Source: Candidatus Paceibacterota bacterium (GTDB lineage Bacteria > Verrucomicrobiota > Verrucomicrobiia > Limisphaerales > UBA8199). From it: a stretch of 64,000 nucleotides of DNA. A program made the translations under genes and the position numbers. Of the stretch, positions 26,571-35,705 are shown in pieces (positions within the stretch are counted from its first letter, which is position 1; each line of letters starts with the position of its first letter). The stretch spans positions 434,001-498,000 of the forward strand of contig DAOTCE010000001.1 in assembly GCA_035452965.1 (NCBI GenBank). Direction: 5' to 3'. Under the pieces are notes generated by a model that made no database searches, was not told the origin of the DNA, and saw nothing but the letters and a program-made list of their open reading frames with translations.

Positions 26571-27614
26571 CTATTTGCCCGGGTCCCGGGGCAGGGCCTC
26601 GATGCGGAGCGTCCAGCGCTGCGCCGTGGACAGAAGCTGGAGGCCGCCGGGAATGGCAAACTGGAAGGTCTCCCAGGAGTGGAGCGGGTACCCGAGGATC
26701 ACGCCGAGGTTCTCAACGATGTGCTCTGCGCTTCCGGCCTCGTTGCCTTCCGCGTCCGAGAGTTTGAGGGCCAGGCGCCAGCGGCTCTTCGGCCAGGAGA
26801 CGACCCCAGCCAGCACGGACGCCTGGACCGAGTCGTTGGTCTTTTGCAGGGTTAGCGACTCGGCACGGAAGACCAGCGACTGCTCGGCCGTCGGCAGGTC
26901 GAGCGTGAGCGGCATGGCTTCGTCCCAACGGACGGGGTTGCCTTGCTCGGTCCAGGAGGTCTCGATGCTGATCTGGTAGAGCGCCCCCTTGGCCTTGGGA
27001 CTCGAGGGAAAGGTGGCTGTGAGATTCTCGAGGTGGGGGATTCTCTCGATGGTGCCCGAGTTTTCGATGACCTGTTCCTGCTTGTGGTGAACGACGACAA
27101 AGGCGCCGAACCGGTCCACCCACTGCAACCGGATCTTCCACGCGGTTCTGGGATAGGAATCAACCTGCAGGTGCACTTTGGCGGCAGGGCCGTTGGAGGC
27201 GGGGACAAATTCGAGCCAGGGGTAGCGGCTGATGTGAGGGCGGGGCGCTGTCGGCGCTACCACAAGCTTCGAGAGTGGGGGGATACCCCGCACTCCAGAC
27301 GCTTCGCGCACAGAGTTAACGTCTGTGGGGCGACGGGCGGTGGCGGCATTGGTGCCGCCCCGGGTGATACACAGGTCCCAGTCGAGCAGGATGGGGGTGT
27401 TGGTCTGGATGAAGCCTTCGGAGCCGTTGGCCTGATCCGACCGTCGGGAGGCCGGTTTGGCCAGCTTCAAGGCTTCGTCAAAGTTGGCGGCCACTAGCAG
27501 CTCACGCAGGCGGGCAGGGCTCGTTTCATTGGCAGGCGCGGCAGGGGCTGTTGCGGCTGCGGCGAGCACCAAGGCGGCAGCGGCTGGCGCGAAGAGGCAA
27601 TGGAATGGTTTCAC
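26571..27614 (-). CDS. Exported protein of unknown function
   Basis: A 347-residue protein with a signal peptide (residues 1-27, Ala-rich core, cleavage near APA-AP). The mature part begins with a helical segment (LRELLVAANFDEALKLA) and continues as a mixed, mainly beta-rich domain (for example VHLQVDSYPRTAWKIRLQW and FVVVHHKQEQVI). No catalytic motif is recognised. The gene converges with the sialidase-like gene, 25 nt apart, and lies downstream of the secretin-like gene on the same strand. Confidence 0.6.
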   Translation of the reverse strand: MKPFHCLFAPAAAALVLAAAATAPAAPANETSPARLRELLVAANFDEALKLAKPASRRSDQANGSEGFIQTNTPILLDWDLCITRGGTNAATARRPTDVNSVREASGVRGIPPLSKLVVAPTAPRPHISRYPWLEFVPASNGPAAKVHLQVDSYPRTAWKIRLQWVDRFGAFVVVHHKQEQVIENSGTIERIPHLENLTATFPSSPKAKGALYQISIETSWTEQGNPVRWDEAMPLTLDLPTAEQSLVFRAESLTLQKTNDSVQASVLAGVVSWPKSRWRLALKLSDAEGNEAGSAEHIVENLGVILGYPLHSWETFQFAIPGGLQLLSTAQRWTLRIEALPRDPGK

Positions 27615-27644
27615 GCTAAAATGACACGCGACGGGCCCGGTTTC

Positions 27645-28481
27645 TTAGGGCTTTAATGGCTTTTCATCCGGCGGGGTATATTCCAGGTTGATGGCCATCC
27701 GGATGGTCTGACCGTCGGCGGCGACCTCGGGCGAGACTTGGATGGTGGTGCCGATCTGGCGCTGTGTGCCGTCAGGATTCGGGCGGTTTTCGCCAATGAA
27801 CAGCCTCGCCGTTTCACCGTCCGAGGTGGCGATGCGTGGGCGGGAGAGGATGTGAGAGCTCTCGCCCGACGCGGCCAGATCGGTAAAGAACGCGACGTCA
27901 GTCCCCGTGAACACAGGTGGTTCTGCCGGTGACGGGCGGTCGAGCTTCTGCAGAAGCGTTTCGGGCACCTCGCCTTCCGGGATTTTGAGCAAACACATGG
28001 CGATGTTGACGCCTGTGACCCCGGAATCATTCTTGCCCAGGCTGGGTGTTGCCAGCAAGAAGGTGCGGAAGCCGGGCGCAGTGAGCCAGCCGCCGGTGGC
28101 AAAGCTCTCACCGTTGGCCACGTTGGCTGTGGCGGCAGCCACGAAGGGAGCCAGCCCGGCTGCCGGCTGGTCGCTGGCTGAGGATGCGCCGGCGCCCGCC
28201 GGGGCGGCAGCGGCGCCGCGCGCCTCATTGCGCAAGCGCGTGACTTCTCCCCGGAGGCGCAACAACTCCGTCCGCTGCTGCTGCGTCAGGGCGGTGTCTG
28301 TGGCAGGAGCCGGCTCCGCTTTCGCACTCGCGCGCGTGGCCGCTGCCTCCGTTAATTGGTTCCGCAGTTCTAAGTTCTCCGCGCGCAACCGATCCACCCG
28401 TTGCTGTTGAAGAAAGAGCACGAGCGCGAAGCCTGCCATCGCCAGTGCCGCCAGCACCACTCTCATTTGTGTCACTCTCAT
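27645..28481 (-). CDS. Membrane-anchored protein with truncated secretin-like domain
   Basis: About 278 residues. A single N-terminal TM (VVLAALAMAGFALVLFLQQ) is followed by a coiled coil (RVDRLRAENLELRNQLTEAA and LLRLRGEVTRLRNEARGA). The C-terminal half contains SHILSRPRIATSDGETARLF and TTIQVSPEVAADGQTIRMAI. These match the order and spacing of the secretin segments RILQRPRIQTSHNEPASLF and VTLDVTPLINPDGLVVMEI in the gspD of this window. The outer-membrane-spanning end and all N-domains are missing, so it cannot form a pore. Starts at 28496, 28481 and 28466 are possible; ATGAGAGTG is duplicated at the last two. The role is unknown, possibly in periplasmic assembly. Confidence 0.6.
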   Translation of the reverse strand: MRVTQMRVVLAALAMAGFALVLFLQQQRVDRLRAENLELRNQLTEAAATRASAKAEPAPATDTALTQQQRTELLRLRGEVTRLRNEARGAAAAPAGAGASSASDQPAAGLAPFVAAATANVANGESFATGGWLTAPGFRTFLLATPSLGKNDSGVTGVNIAMCLLKIPEGEVPETLLQKLDRPSPAEPPVFTGTDVAFFTDLAASGESSHILSRPRIATSDGETARLFIGENRPNPDGTQRQIGTTIQVSPEVAADGQTIRMAINLEYTPPDEKPLKP

Positions 28482-28668
28482 TTGCCAACAATTCATTGTA
28501 CTACCAACACCGCCCAGGCAAGGAGGTTTTGCCGGCGCTCCCCAAAACCTTCGGAGCCACCCCGGGCTGGAGCTTCGTTTGCGACCTGAACGGCGGCTGC
28601 CCGCGGCCGCCTTCATCCAAGAACCCTTGAACAGCCCTTCTGGTCGTATCCCGGCCGACTCCTGCGCT

Positions 28669-30549
28669 TTACCTGAACAACCCTGGCAGGAAGGTGGTGA
28701 GGGGAGGGAAGTAGGTGATGAGCAGGACGCCGATGAGCAGGACCAGAAGCATGGGGAAGGTGGCGCGGATGACCTCGGGCATGGGCTTGTTGAAACGGTA
28801 CGAGGAGAGCAACAAGTTCAGACCAACCGGCGGGCAAAGAAAGCCCAACTCCATATTGGCCAGGAAGATGATGCCCAGGTGGATGGGATCTATGCCGAAT
28901 GCCACGCCCAGCGGCACCAGCAGGGGCACCACGACAATGATGGCCGCGTAAATCTCCACCAGCCCTCCCACAAAGAGCAGGATGATGTTCAGACCGAGCA
29001 GGAACAGCCACTTGGATTTAACCGCCGTGGTGGCCCACTCGACCAGCTTGTCCGGGAGCTGCGCGTCCACGAGGTAGTGGGTGAAGCCGAGCGCGACGCC
29101 CAGGATCAACAACACGCCGCCGACCAACAGGCCGCACTCGGTGATGACGCGCGGCAGGTCCCGGAATGGGCGCAGCTCACGATGAATGACGGTCGCGATG
29201 ATGAGCGCGCTGGTGGCCGTCACCGCGGCCGCTTCCACGATCGTCGGCACAGTGAACAGCGAGACAATCGCAATGACGGGTATGAGCAGCTCCCACTTGG
29301 CGTCCCAGAGCGCGCCGCGGGCTTCGGACCAGCGGAAGGTCGGCCGGTCCATGGGTTCCCTGGATCCCTTCCGGATGCCCCACCAGGCGGTGATGATGAC
29401 GAGCAGGACGCCGGGGCCGATGCCGCCGAGGAATATCTCCTTGAGGCTCAGGTTGGCGTGAGCGCTGGTGTTGGCGACGATGGCATAGAGAATCAGCGGC
29501 AGGCAGGGCGGGAAGAGCATGCCCAGCGACCCGGCGCCCGTAAGCAAGCCCAAGGCGTTGCGCTCGGAGTAGCGCGCGGCCATCAGCACCGGCATCAGCA
29601 CGCCGCCCAGCGCGAGAATCGTCACGCCGGACGCGCCGGTGAATGAGGTGAAGAACGCGCAGACCAGCGCAGTGACGATGGCCGGGCCCCCGCGAAACTG
29701 CCCGACCAGCGCCTGGAACACGCGCACGAGCCGTTTAGAAGCGCCACTTTCGGCGAGGAAATAGCCCGCCAGCGTGAAGATGGGGATGCTGGGCAGCAGG
29801 TCGTTGGTGGTGAGGCTGTAATGCTTGAGCGGGACGGCTTGGATGGGCAGCTCGTTGCCCCAGAACAGGATCAACGCCGCGCCGCCCAGGGCAGTGAACA
29901 CGGGCGCGCCCAGCAACGTCGCTATCCCGAGCGCGATCAGGGCGGGAACTTCCACCTGGGCCGGTGAGATCGGCGACCAGATCGCCACGGCTGCCAGCGC
30001 CGCCGCCAGCGACAAGGCAAGGCCGCGTCCGAGCCAGGTCCCCGTCGCGTGCCAAATCAAGCGCAGCGTAACCAGGCCGAAGCCCAGCGGCAGGATCAGC
30101 TGAACGACCCAGACCGGGACGCCATACACGAGAATTTTGCCCAGCGGCTTCACCGCCAGCACATACTGAATGCTGGCGACGCACAGGAAGCCGCAAATCG
30201 CCGCGGCAAAGCCACTGCTGAAGATCTGCGCCGCCGCGCGCGCCCGGCCGCTGAGCAAGGTCTGCACAGGCGAGAGCGCCAACAGGCGCCGTTCCCGCGC
30301 CGCGACCGCGCCGCCGAGCATCCCGACAATCAGCGTCAGGTGCTGGACGATTGCGCTGGAACCCGAGACGCCAGTGTTGAACAAGTGGCGCAGGAGGATC
30401 TCGACGACCGGCAGCAAGAGCATGACCGCCAGCGCGATCACGAGGAGCAGGTTCTCACTCAGGCAAGCAACACGCCGCAGGCCCGTGCGCTGCGCCGGAT
30501 CGGGCGCGCCAGGCAGTTCCGAACCAGGGAGGGCGATGGTGCTCACCAC
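28669..30549 (-). CDS. dctQM: TRAP transporter, fused small and large membrane subunits
   Basis: A 626-residue inner-membrane protein. Residues 1 to about 185 correspond to the four-helix DctQ subunit (SENLLLVIALAVMLLLPVVE, VVQLILPLGFGLVTLRLIW). The remainder is the 12-helix DctM permease, with TRAP signatures such as LLPSIPIFTLAGYFLAESG, FTSFTGASGVTILALGG, LLFVGGLVEIYAAI and MELGFLCPPVGLNLLLSSY. It drives Na+-coupled uptake of organic acids bound by DctP. It lies downstream of dctP with a 67-nt gap, completing a TatT-DctP-DctQM set. Confidence 0.93.
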   Translation of the reverse strand: MVSTIALPGSELPGAPDPAQRTGLRRVACLSENLLLVIALAVMLLLPVVEILLRHLFNTGVSGSSAIVQHLTLIVGMLGGAVAARERRLLALSPVQTLLSGRARAAAQIFSSGFAAAICGFLCVASIQYVLAVKPLGKILVYGVPVWVVQLILPLGFGLVTLRLIWHATGTWLGRGLALSLAAALAAVAIWSPISPAQVEVPALIALGIATLLGAPVFTALGGAALILFWGNELPIQAVPLKHYSLTTNDLLPSIPIFTLAGYFLAESGASKRLVRVFQALVGQFRGGPAIVTALVCAFFTSFTGASGVTILALGGVLMPVLMAARYSERNALGLLTGAGSLGMLFPPCLPLILYAIVANTSAHANLSLKEIFLGGIGPGVLLVIITAWWGIRKGSREPMDRPTFRWSEARGALWDAKWELLIPVIAIVSLFTVPTIVEAAAVTATSALIIATVIHRELRPFRDLPRVITECGLLVGGVLLILGVALGFTHYLVDAQLPDKLVEWATTAVKSKWLFLLGLNIILLFVGGLVEIYAAIIVVVPLLVPLGVAFGIDPIHLGIIFLANMELGFLCPPVGLNLLLSSYRFNKPMPEVIRATFPMLLVLLIGVLLITYFPPLTTFLPGLFR

Positions 30550-30616
30550 GTCCTTTCAACCTGGTCCCAAGGCGCCCTCGCCGAGCGCACCCGGCCTCCA
30601 CGCGGCTTCGAGCCCT

Positions 30617-31747
30617 TCATTTACTTGCCGTTCCGGCGCGACGCTGCTTCAGCAGGCGCTGAGCCTCGTCGAACGTGTCTGCCGGCACAATCTTGCCGGG
30701 GATTTGGTCCTTCACCTTGTCGATGGCATCCAGCCATTTGGCCTCCGCTTCCGGCGTCATTGGGTGGACGACCAGTCCGCGCTTGACCATGGCAGCCACG
30801 GCAGCGTCGTTTTCCGCCCGACCGGCGGTCTTGATCTGCTGGCCGGTTTCGTCGGCGATCTTGAGCATGGCGTCGCGAGCGGCGGCCGGCACCCGGTTCC
30901 AACTTCTCTTCGTCACGACCGCGGCGCCCACAAGCGGCCCCCAGTTGATTTCGAGCATGTGCCTGGCCTGCGTGTCCAACTGCGCCGCCAGGGCGAAGAT
31001 AGGAACGGTGGGCACCGCGCTGATGGTGCCCGATAACAGCCCCTGGGCGATGCCGGAAGTTTCCAGCTCCACCGGGCTGAAACCGCTGGCTTTCCACAGG
31101 TCAAACTGGTTGGCATTGCCCGCCCAGGAGAAAACCTTCAACTTGCGCAGGTCATCGGGATACACCACGGGCGACTTCGAGAAGAAGCGCACCCAGCCTG
31201 AGTCGCTCCAGAACAGCACGAGGTAGCCCTTGGCGGACAACTTTGCTTCGAGCTTCGGGCGCAGCTTTTCGTTGAGGTAATCCACCTCCTCCAGGTTGCG
31301 GAAAGCCATGGGCATGATCTGCAACGCCGTGGCGTCCTTGTCAATTTGCGACAGACCTTCGGCGGTGATCATGGCGGCGTCCAGGTTGCCGGTCTGCATC
31401 AGGCCCACCATATCCGCTTCGCTTCCCTGCGTGCCGCCGGGGAAGATCACCAGTTGCACGGCGCCGTCCGAGGCTTTGCGCCATTTCTCGCCCATGGACT
31501 GGAGGCTCTTGTGGTAAGAGGTGCCGGCCGGGGCAATCGTGCCAAGTTTCAGGCGGGTGGTCTTCCCAGCCGCGTGGAGGTTGGGGGCACCCAGCGCCAG
31601 GCTCAGGGCTACCCAGACGGTGACCCGGATCAAAGCACGGAGGGACACAAATGGGCACAGTGGTTCGGAACGGTGGGGCGCCTGGCGCGATAGTTGAGAG
31701 GCGGCTCTATTGGGGGTGTTATTGGACCTGGGTATATCTGTGTTCAT
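30617..31747 (-). CDS. dctP: TRAP transporter periplasmic substrate-binding protein
   Basis: A 376-residue solute receptor. An extended N-terminus of about 40 residues precedes a hydrophobic signal core (RVTVWVALSLALGAPNLHAA). Mature features: LKLGTIAPAGTSYHKSLQ, FPGGTQGSEADMVGLMQTG and YPDDLRKLKVFSW, the pattern of DctP-family proteins including the region where the conserved Arg clamps a carboxylate. The ligand class is probably an organic acid. The first codon lies 6 nt after the stop of the TatT gene, so the two are cotranscribed. Confidence 0.92.
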   Translation of the reverse strand: MNTDIPRSNNTPNRAASQLSRQAPHRSEPLCPFVSLRALIRVTVWVALSLALGAPNLHAAGKTTRLKLGTIAPAGTSYHKSLQSMGEKWRKASDGAVQLVIFPGGTQGSEADMVGLMQTGNLDAAMITAEGLSQIDKDATALQIMPMAFRNLEEVDYLNEKLRPKLEAKLSAKGYLVLFWSDSGWVRFFSKSPVVYPDDLRKLKVFSWAGNANQFDLWKASGFSPVELETSGIAQGLLSGTISAVPTVPIFALAAQLDTQARHMLEINWGPLVGAAVVTKRSWNRVPAAARDAMLKIADETGQQIKTAGRAENDAAVAAMVKRGLVVHPMTPEAEAKWLDAIDKVKDQIPGKIVPADTFDEAQRLLKQRRAGTASK

Positions 31748-31753
31748 CGGTAG

Positions 31754-32719
31754 TTACTTCTCCTGGGGGCCGGATTGCTGCTCCCCTGCAGGACTGGCGT
31801 TGAGGAAGAGCTGGTCGGTGCGGGACAGCAGCCATTTGGCGCGGCGCTGCATCACGAGGTTAGCCAGGCGCCACTCGGGCCTGGCGTCCGGGTTGATGGC
31901 CAGCGCCTGACGCAGCAGGGACTCAAACTGTTTCAGGTCCTGTTGCTGCACGCAGACCGCCTCGGCGAAGGAGACCATGGGGCTTGCCTGCTGGCCGCCG
32001 CTGAGCGTCAGCGCCCGTTCGAAATGCTGTCGCGAGCGGGCGGCGGGATCCCCCGTCCCTCCGGTACGGCTCATCTCGTAGGTGATGAAGTAGCCATGGA
32101 TGGCGCCATGGTCGAACGCCTCGTCCAACGCCAGCGCCCGATCCATCATCGCCTCCACCAGCGGCAGGTCGGCGATCAGATCAGGATTGTCCTTCGAAAG
32201 GGAGACGGCCGCCGCCCAGGACAGGCTGGTCCAGTACAGCAAGGCCACGTCTCCCTTCGTCGCCGCGCCCGCTGCCTTCCTGGCGTCGGCCCGAAGGGCC
32301 TGCTCGAAGCCCTTGTGCCGGACTTCCAGGCCGCGCAGACCATAGTTACGGGCGCGCAGATACAGGCGCCGGGCGCGCGCGCGCATTTCTTCGGCAGCGG
32401 TGAAATCCTCGTCCTCAGCCTCATCGGCGTCCTGCTGCACAAAGGCGTAGGCATATTCGGTGAACCCGCTGCAGGCGGCCAGCAGCAACCCCTCGTGACG
32501 CGGATTCTCGTTCAGCAGGCTTTCCATCAGCTTGAGACTGAAAGGAACTGCGGCCTTCACCAACTCGGGGTCGTCGTCGGAGGCGAACGTGGCGCCCCCG
32601 CCCGTGAGGGCGTCGCCCACCTTGTTGACCGCCATTCGCTTGATCGAGCAGCCACTGCCCAGCACCACAAGGGCCAGCGTCGTCAGGCACAAGAGCTTGG
32701 TAATCGCGCGTGCGGACAT
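31754..32719 (-). CDS. TRAP-associated TatT lipoprotein
   Basis: A 321-residue lipoprotein with signal peptide and lipobox LVVLGSGC (lipidated Cys near residue 24). The mature protein is all-helical with degenerate TPR-like repeats and matches the TatT family (TRAP transporter T component, studied in Treponema as Tp0956), which binds DctP and may feed it hydrophobic or unusual ligands. It heads the operon TatT-dctP-dctQM. The assignment rests on the N-terminal AVNKVGDALTGG pattern, helical organisation, length and context. Confidence 0.85.
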   Translation of the reverse strand: MSARAITKLLCLTTLALVVLGSGCSIKRMAVNKVGDALTGGGATFASDDDPELVKAAVPFSLKLMESLLNENPRHEGLLLAACSGFTEYAYAFVQQDADEAEDEDFTAAEEMRARARRLYLRARNYGLRGLEVRHKGFEQALRADARKAAGAATKGDVALLYWTSLSWAAAVSLSKDNPDLIADLPLVEAMMDRALALDEAFDHGAIHGYFITYEMSRTGGTGDPAARSRQHFERALTLSGGQQASPMVSFAEAVCVQQQDLKQFESLLRQALAINPDARPEWRLANLVMQRRAKWLLSRTDQLFLNASPAGEQQSGPQEK

Positions 32720-33024
32720 GTCTATAAGTTTCTACACGAACTTATGCCAGTCCGAGCGCCGCCTGCCAATCGCGAAAACGGGGCAGGCGCCTGTGGCAAT
32801 GGCGCAGTCCGGCTGGTTGAACGCCGCCGGAGCGTGTGAGGGTTCACCTTGTTCGATCAGCCCGCGCCAGATGAGCGCACGCCCCACCTCGCCCGCCGCT
32901 CTGCCGACTTGCAGCCGGCAGAAGCTACGGCGGGTATTCCGCGAGGGGGGGCCGGCATTCCGGCCTGGAATGCCGTGGATGGTTATCGCGTTTTCGGACT
33001 TGCGTCCGGTCCCGGCTAACGGTC
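32720..33024. other. Intergenic region without a recognisable feature
   Basis: This 305-nt gap lies between two minus-strand genes. I find no open frame with coding character, no hairpin-plus-T-run terminator and no repeat shared with the rest of the window. It probably holds the promoter of the TatT operon. Confidence 0.4.
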
Positions 33025-33681
33025 TTAATCGGGTTCTTCGCCCCGATCCATTTCAGAATCGGGCTCCGACTTCGTGCCCGGGCTTGCCTTTATGTCCAAT
33101 GCCTTAGCGGGTTGGCTGGGGAGGGCGGACTTCCCGGTTTGGGCTTGCCAGAACGGTTCAGCGCCCCAGCTTGGATTGTGCACACTGGGCCAGTTGTTCG
33201 CGTCGAAGCCAGTTGCCGCCTCGACCCTCTCCTTGTCGGCATTGAGGATCAGATGACTGTGGTCGGAACTGGCCGTCAGTGCGGTCAATGGCACCGCCAG
33301 CAATTTCCCACCCATGCCCAGCAGTCCCTTGGACGCGGTGTTGATGACCGCGTAGGAGACTTGTTCATTCTTCCAGTCAATCACCAGGTCTTTGATGTGC
33401 CCAAGGCGCTCATCCTTCTGGTTGCGCACATCCATGCCGAGAATGCCGCTGGCCTTGTTGCACTGGGTTGGCGCGCCCTCGGCGCGGACTGGGTGAGAAC
33501 TCTGGGCCGACATATCCCCAGACCGCGTCTGCTGATCGCTGGCTTGGGAATCGGAACACTCCTTCTGAGAGGGTGAAGCCTTGGCACTATCTGCCTCGCC
33601 CACCGCTTTGGCGCCAAGGACCAAAGTCAGGCAGGCTGCGGCAGCCAGCCATGGCATCATGTTTCTGCTTCGTATCTTCAT
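33025..33681 (-). CDS. Exported PRC-barrel domain protein
   Basis: A 218-residue protein with a signal peptide (residues 1-26). A low-complexity Ser/Gln/Asp-rich stretch (27-75) precedes a PRC-barrel domain (about 78-150): ASGILGMDVRNQKDERLGHI, DLVIDWKNEQVSYAVIN and KLLAVPLTAL. The PRC barrel is a small beta-barrel found in photosynthetic reaction-centre H subunits and RimM. Exported versions in other bacteria are stress-associated, often with unknown partners. The C-terminus is acidic and disordered. Confidence 0.8.
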   Translation of the reverse strand: MKIRSRNMMPWLAAAACLTLVLGAKAVGEADSAKASPSQKECSDSQASDQQTRSGDMSAQSSHPVRAEGAPTQCNKASGILGMDVRNQKDERLGHIKDLVIDWKNEQVSYAVINTASKGLLGMGGKLLAVPLTALTASSDHSHLILNADKERVEAATGFDANNWPSVHNPSWGAEPFWQAQTGKSALPSQPAKALDIKASPGTKSEPDSEMDRGEEPD

Positions 33682-33833
33682 ACTGCTTGCCTTTCTCTTA
33701 GGTTCACGTTTCGTGTTCTTGCTCTCAGGTTCCCTCTTGACCTGCAGGTAACCTCCGCCTGGTCCGTGGCGGCTGCAAGTGATATTTTAGATAAGTGAAT
33801 ATGCTTCATTAGCATACCAGATGCCATTTGGCG

Positions 33834-33863
33834 TTGACTTCGGTGCTCCGATCTGATTATGAT
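33834..33863 (+). promoter_or_regulatory. Sigma-70-type promoter for the transglutaminase-like gene
   Basis: TTGACT (33834-33839) is followed after 18 nt by TATGAT (33858-33863) in an AT-rich patch. A start site near 33870 would leave an about 18-nt leader before the GTG at 33888, with no Shine-Dalgarno. Confidence 0.6.
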
Positions 33864-33887
33864 GGTTCCTGTTAGACAGATACCGCA

Positions 33888-34454
33888 GTGCCCATCGTCT
33901 CGTTTCAGCGATTCAGCCGGCCCGGTCCAACACGACCTTGGACGGGTTTACCCAGGCGTTTCGTGTCGTTGCTCGGCAGTCTGGCATTCCTCGGCTGCCT
34001 GCTGTCGGCCGGATGGGCGAGGGCGGTGACCCTTGCGGAATTGCGGGCCGACCCCAAGCTGACGCCGGAGCGGCTGATAGCATACTTCGCCGACTTCAAG
34101 TTTGAGGCGAACCGGCAGGTCCGCCAACCCGAGGCGTTTCTGGCCAGCCGTTCCGGCGATTGCGACGACTTCGCCACGCTGGCCGCCGATCTGTTGCGCG
34201 AGAAAGGCTACTCCCCCCGGCTGGTGGCGGTCTACATGCCGAACGAGGTGCACGTCGTCTGTTATGTCGCCGAGACGCAGAGCTACCTTGACTACAATCG
34301 GCGCCGGCAACCCTCTCCGCTGGTGCGGTGCGATGGGGACCTGGGCGTGATTGCTGCCCGGGTCGCCGAGTCGTTCCGCACGTCCTGGCGTTCGGTGTCC
34401 GAGTTTACGTTCACCAAGGGTGTCAGGCGCTTCGTCACGACGGTCTTCCACTGA
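33888..34454 (+). CDS. Transglutaminase-like cysteine protease domain protein
   Basis: A 188-residue protein with a GTG start (no upstream ATG in frame). A hydrophobic export segment (SLLGSLAFLGCLLSAGWARA, about 27-46) suggests secretion. The domain has the papain-like triad order of transglutaminase-like proteins: Cys in SGDCDDFATL (C92), His in VHVVCYV (H122) and Asp in YLDYN (D135). This small version resembles bacterial transglutaminase-like cysteine peptidases. Its substrate is unknown. The AI-2E-type transporter gene follows on the same strand. Confidence 0.78.
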   Translation: MPIVSFQRFSRPGPTRPWTGLPRRFVSLLGSLAFLGCLLSAGWARAVTLAELRADPKLTPERLIAYFADFKFEANRQVRQPEAFLASRSGDCDDFATLAADLLREKGYSPRLVAVYMPNEVHVVCYVAETQSYLDYNRRRQPSPLVRCDGDLGVIAARVAESFRTSWRSVSEFTFTKGVRRFVTTVFH

Positions 34455-34567
34455 TTAGGCTGTGCATCGTCTCGGCGATGCACTATTCTCTGCAAAGGGG
34501 CCACGGGAATGGCGCGATGCCGGGCGGGGCAGCCTGGCGGTTCGGCCGATCCGTTGGACCTACGCCT

Positions 34568-35683
34568 ATGAACAAACTGCGCTCGAAGTTGGAACAGAAC
34601 CTTGGTTGGGCTGTCCTCCTGGCCTTGGCTGTCGGCTGCCTGGTCGTGCTGCGCCCATTTGCTTCGGCCTTGCTCTGGGCGGTGGTGCTCTGTTTTTCAA
34701 CCTGGCCGCTTCACCACCGGTTGCTCCAGTTGCTCGGCAATCGGCGGACGCTGGCCGCCTCCCTGATGACCCTGGGCATGGTGCTGGTGCTCCTGGTGCC
34801 CTTTGTGATCGTAGGCACGACGCTCGCCAGTAATCTCAAGGAACTTACCGCGGCAACGCGCAGTTGGGTTGGCAGCGGGCCGCCCGCCCCGCCTGAGTGG
34901 CTGGCCAAGGTGCCTGTTGTTGGAGAACGGGCCACCGAGTATTGGCAGAGCCTGGCACAAGACACGGCTAAGCTCTGGTCGGAGGCGCAGCGCTTCATCG
35001 AGCCGGTGACTGCCCGTGTGCTCAAGACCGGGCTGGCGCTGGGAAGGGGTCTGCTGGCGGGTCTGCTCGAACTGGCCTTGAGCATCTTCATCGCTTTCTT
35101 CCTGTTCCGCGACGGAGTATCGGTCGGGCAGCGCTTGACCGCCTCGGTTCAACGCATCGGGGGCGAGCGGGGCCAACATTTGCTCGGCGTGGCGGGCAAG
35201 ACGGTCCGCGGCGTGGTCTATGGCATTCTCGGGACCTCCCTGGCGCAAGCCACTGTGGCGGGGATCGGGTACCTCATTGCCGGCCTGCCCGGCGCCGCCT
35301 TGCTGGCGCTGCTGACCTTCTTCGTCTCCGTCGTGCCCGTCGTAGGCACCGCGCTTGTCTGGGGGCCGGCGGCTCTCTGGCTCTTTAACCAGGGCTCCAC
35401 CGGCTGGGCCATCTTCATGGTAATCTGGGGTCTGGTCGTCGCCAACCTCGACAACTTCGTCAAGCCCTGGCTCATCAGCCAGGGGAGCAGCATGCCGTTC
35501 GTTTTGATCTTTTTCGGCGTCCTGGGCGGAGCGATTGCCTTCGGGCTCATCGGGGTCTTCCTTGGACCCACCCTGCTGGCGGTCAGCTACCGCCTGGTGG
35601 AGGAGTGGTCTGCCAAACCGCTCGCCGCGGCGGGAGAGAGCGGCGAAACCGGCAACAAGCAGCCCCCCGCCGGAGGGAGCTGA
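34568..35683 (+). CDS. AI-2E-family transporter (PerM/YdiK-like)
   Basis: A 371-residue membrane protein with the family's usual pattern of about eight TM helices. Two or three N-terminal helices come first (GWAVLLALAVGCLVVL, MLVLLVPFVIVGTTLA in outline), then a soluble amphipathic region (about 95-155) and five C-terminal helices including GLLAGLLELALSIFIAFFLF, GIGYLIAGLPGAALLALLTF, ANLDNFVKPWLIS and FGLIGVFLGPTLLAV. The family includes AI-2 exporter TqsA and Na+/H+ antiporter-like members, so the substrate is not predictable. I use the ATG at 34568, since the sequence upstream lacks homologous features. Confidence 0.87.
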   Translation: MNKLRSKLEQNLGWAVLLALAVGCLVVLRPFASALLWAVVLCFSTWPLHHRLLQLLGNRRTLAASLMTLGMVLVLLVPFVIVGTTLASNLKELTAATRSWVGSGPPAPPEWLAKVPVVGERATEYWQSLAQDTAKLWSEAQRFIEPVTARVLKTGLALGRGLLAGLLELALSIFIAFFLFRDGVSVGQRLTASVQRIGGERGQHLLGVAGKTVRGVVYGILGTSLAQATVAGIGYLIAGLPGAALLALLTFFVSVVPVVGTALVWGPAALWLFNQGSTGWAIFMVIWGLVVANLDNFVKPWLISQGSSMPFVLIFFGVLGGAIAFGLIGVFLGPTLLAVSYRLVEEWSAKPLAAAGESGETGNKQPPAGGS

Positions 35684-35705
35684 CACCGCCACCTGAGCGC
35701 CAACG

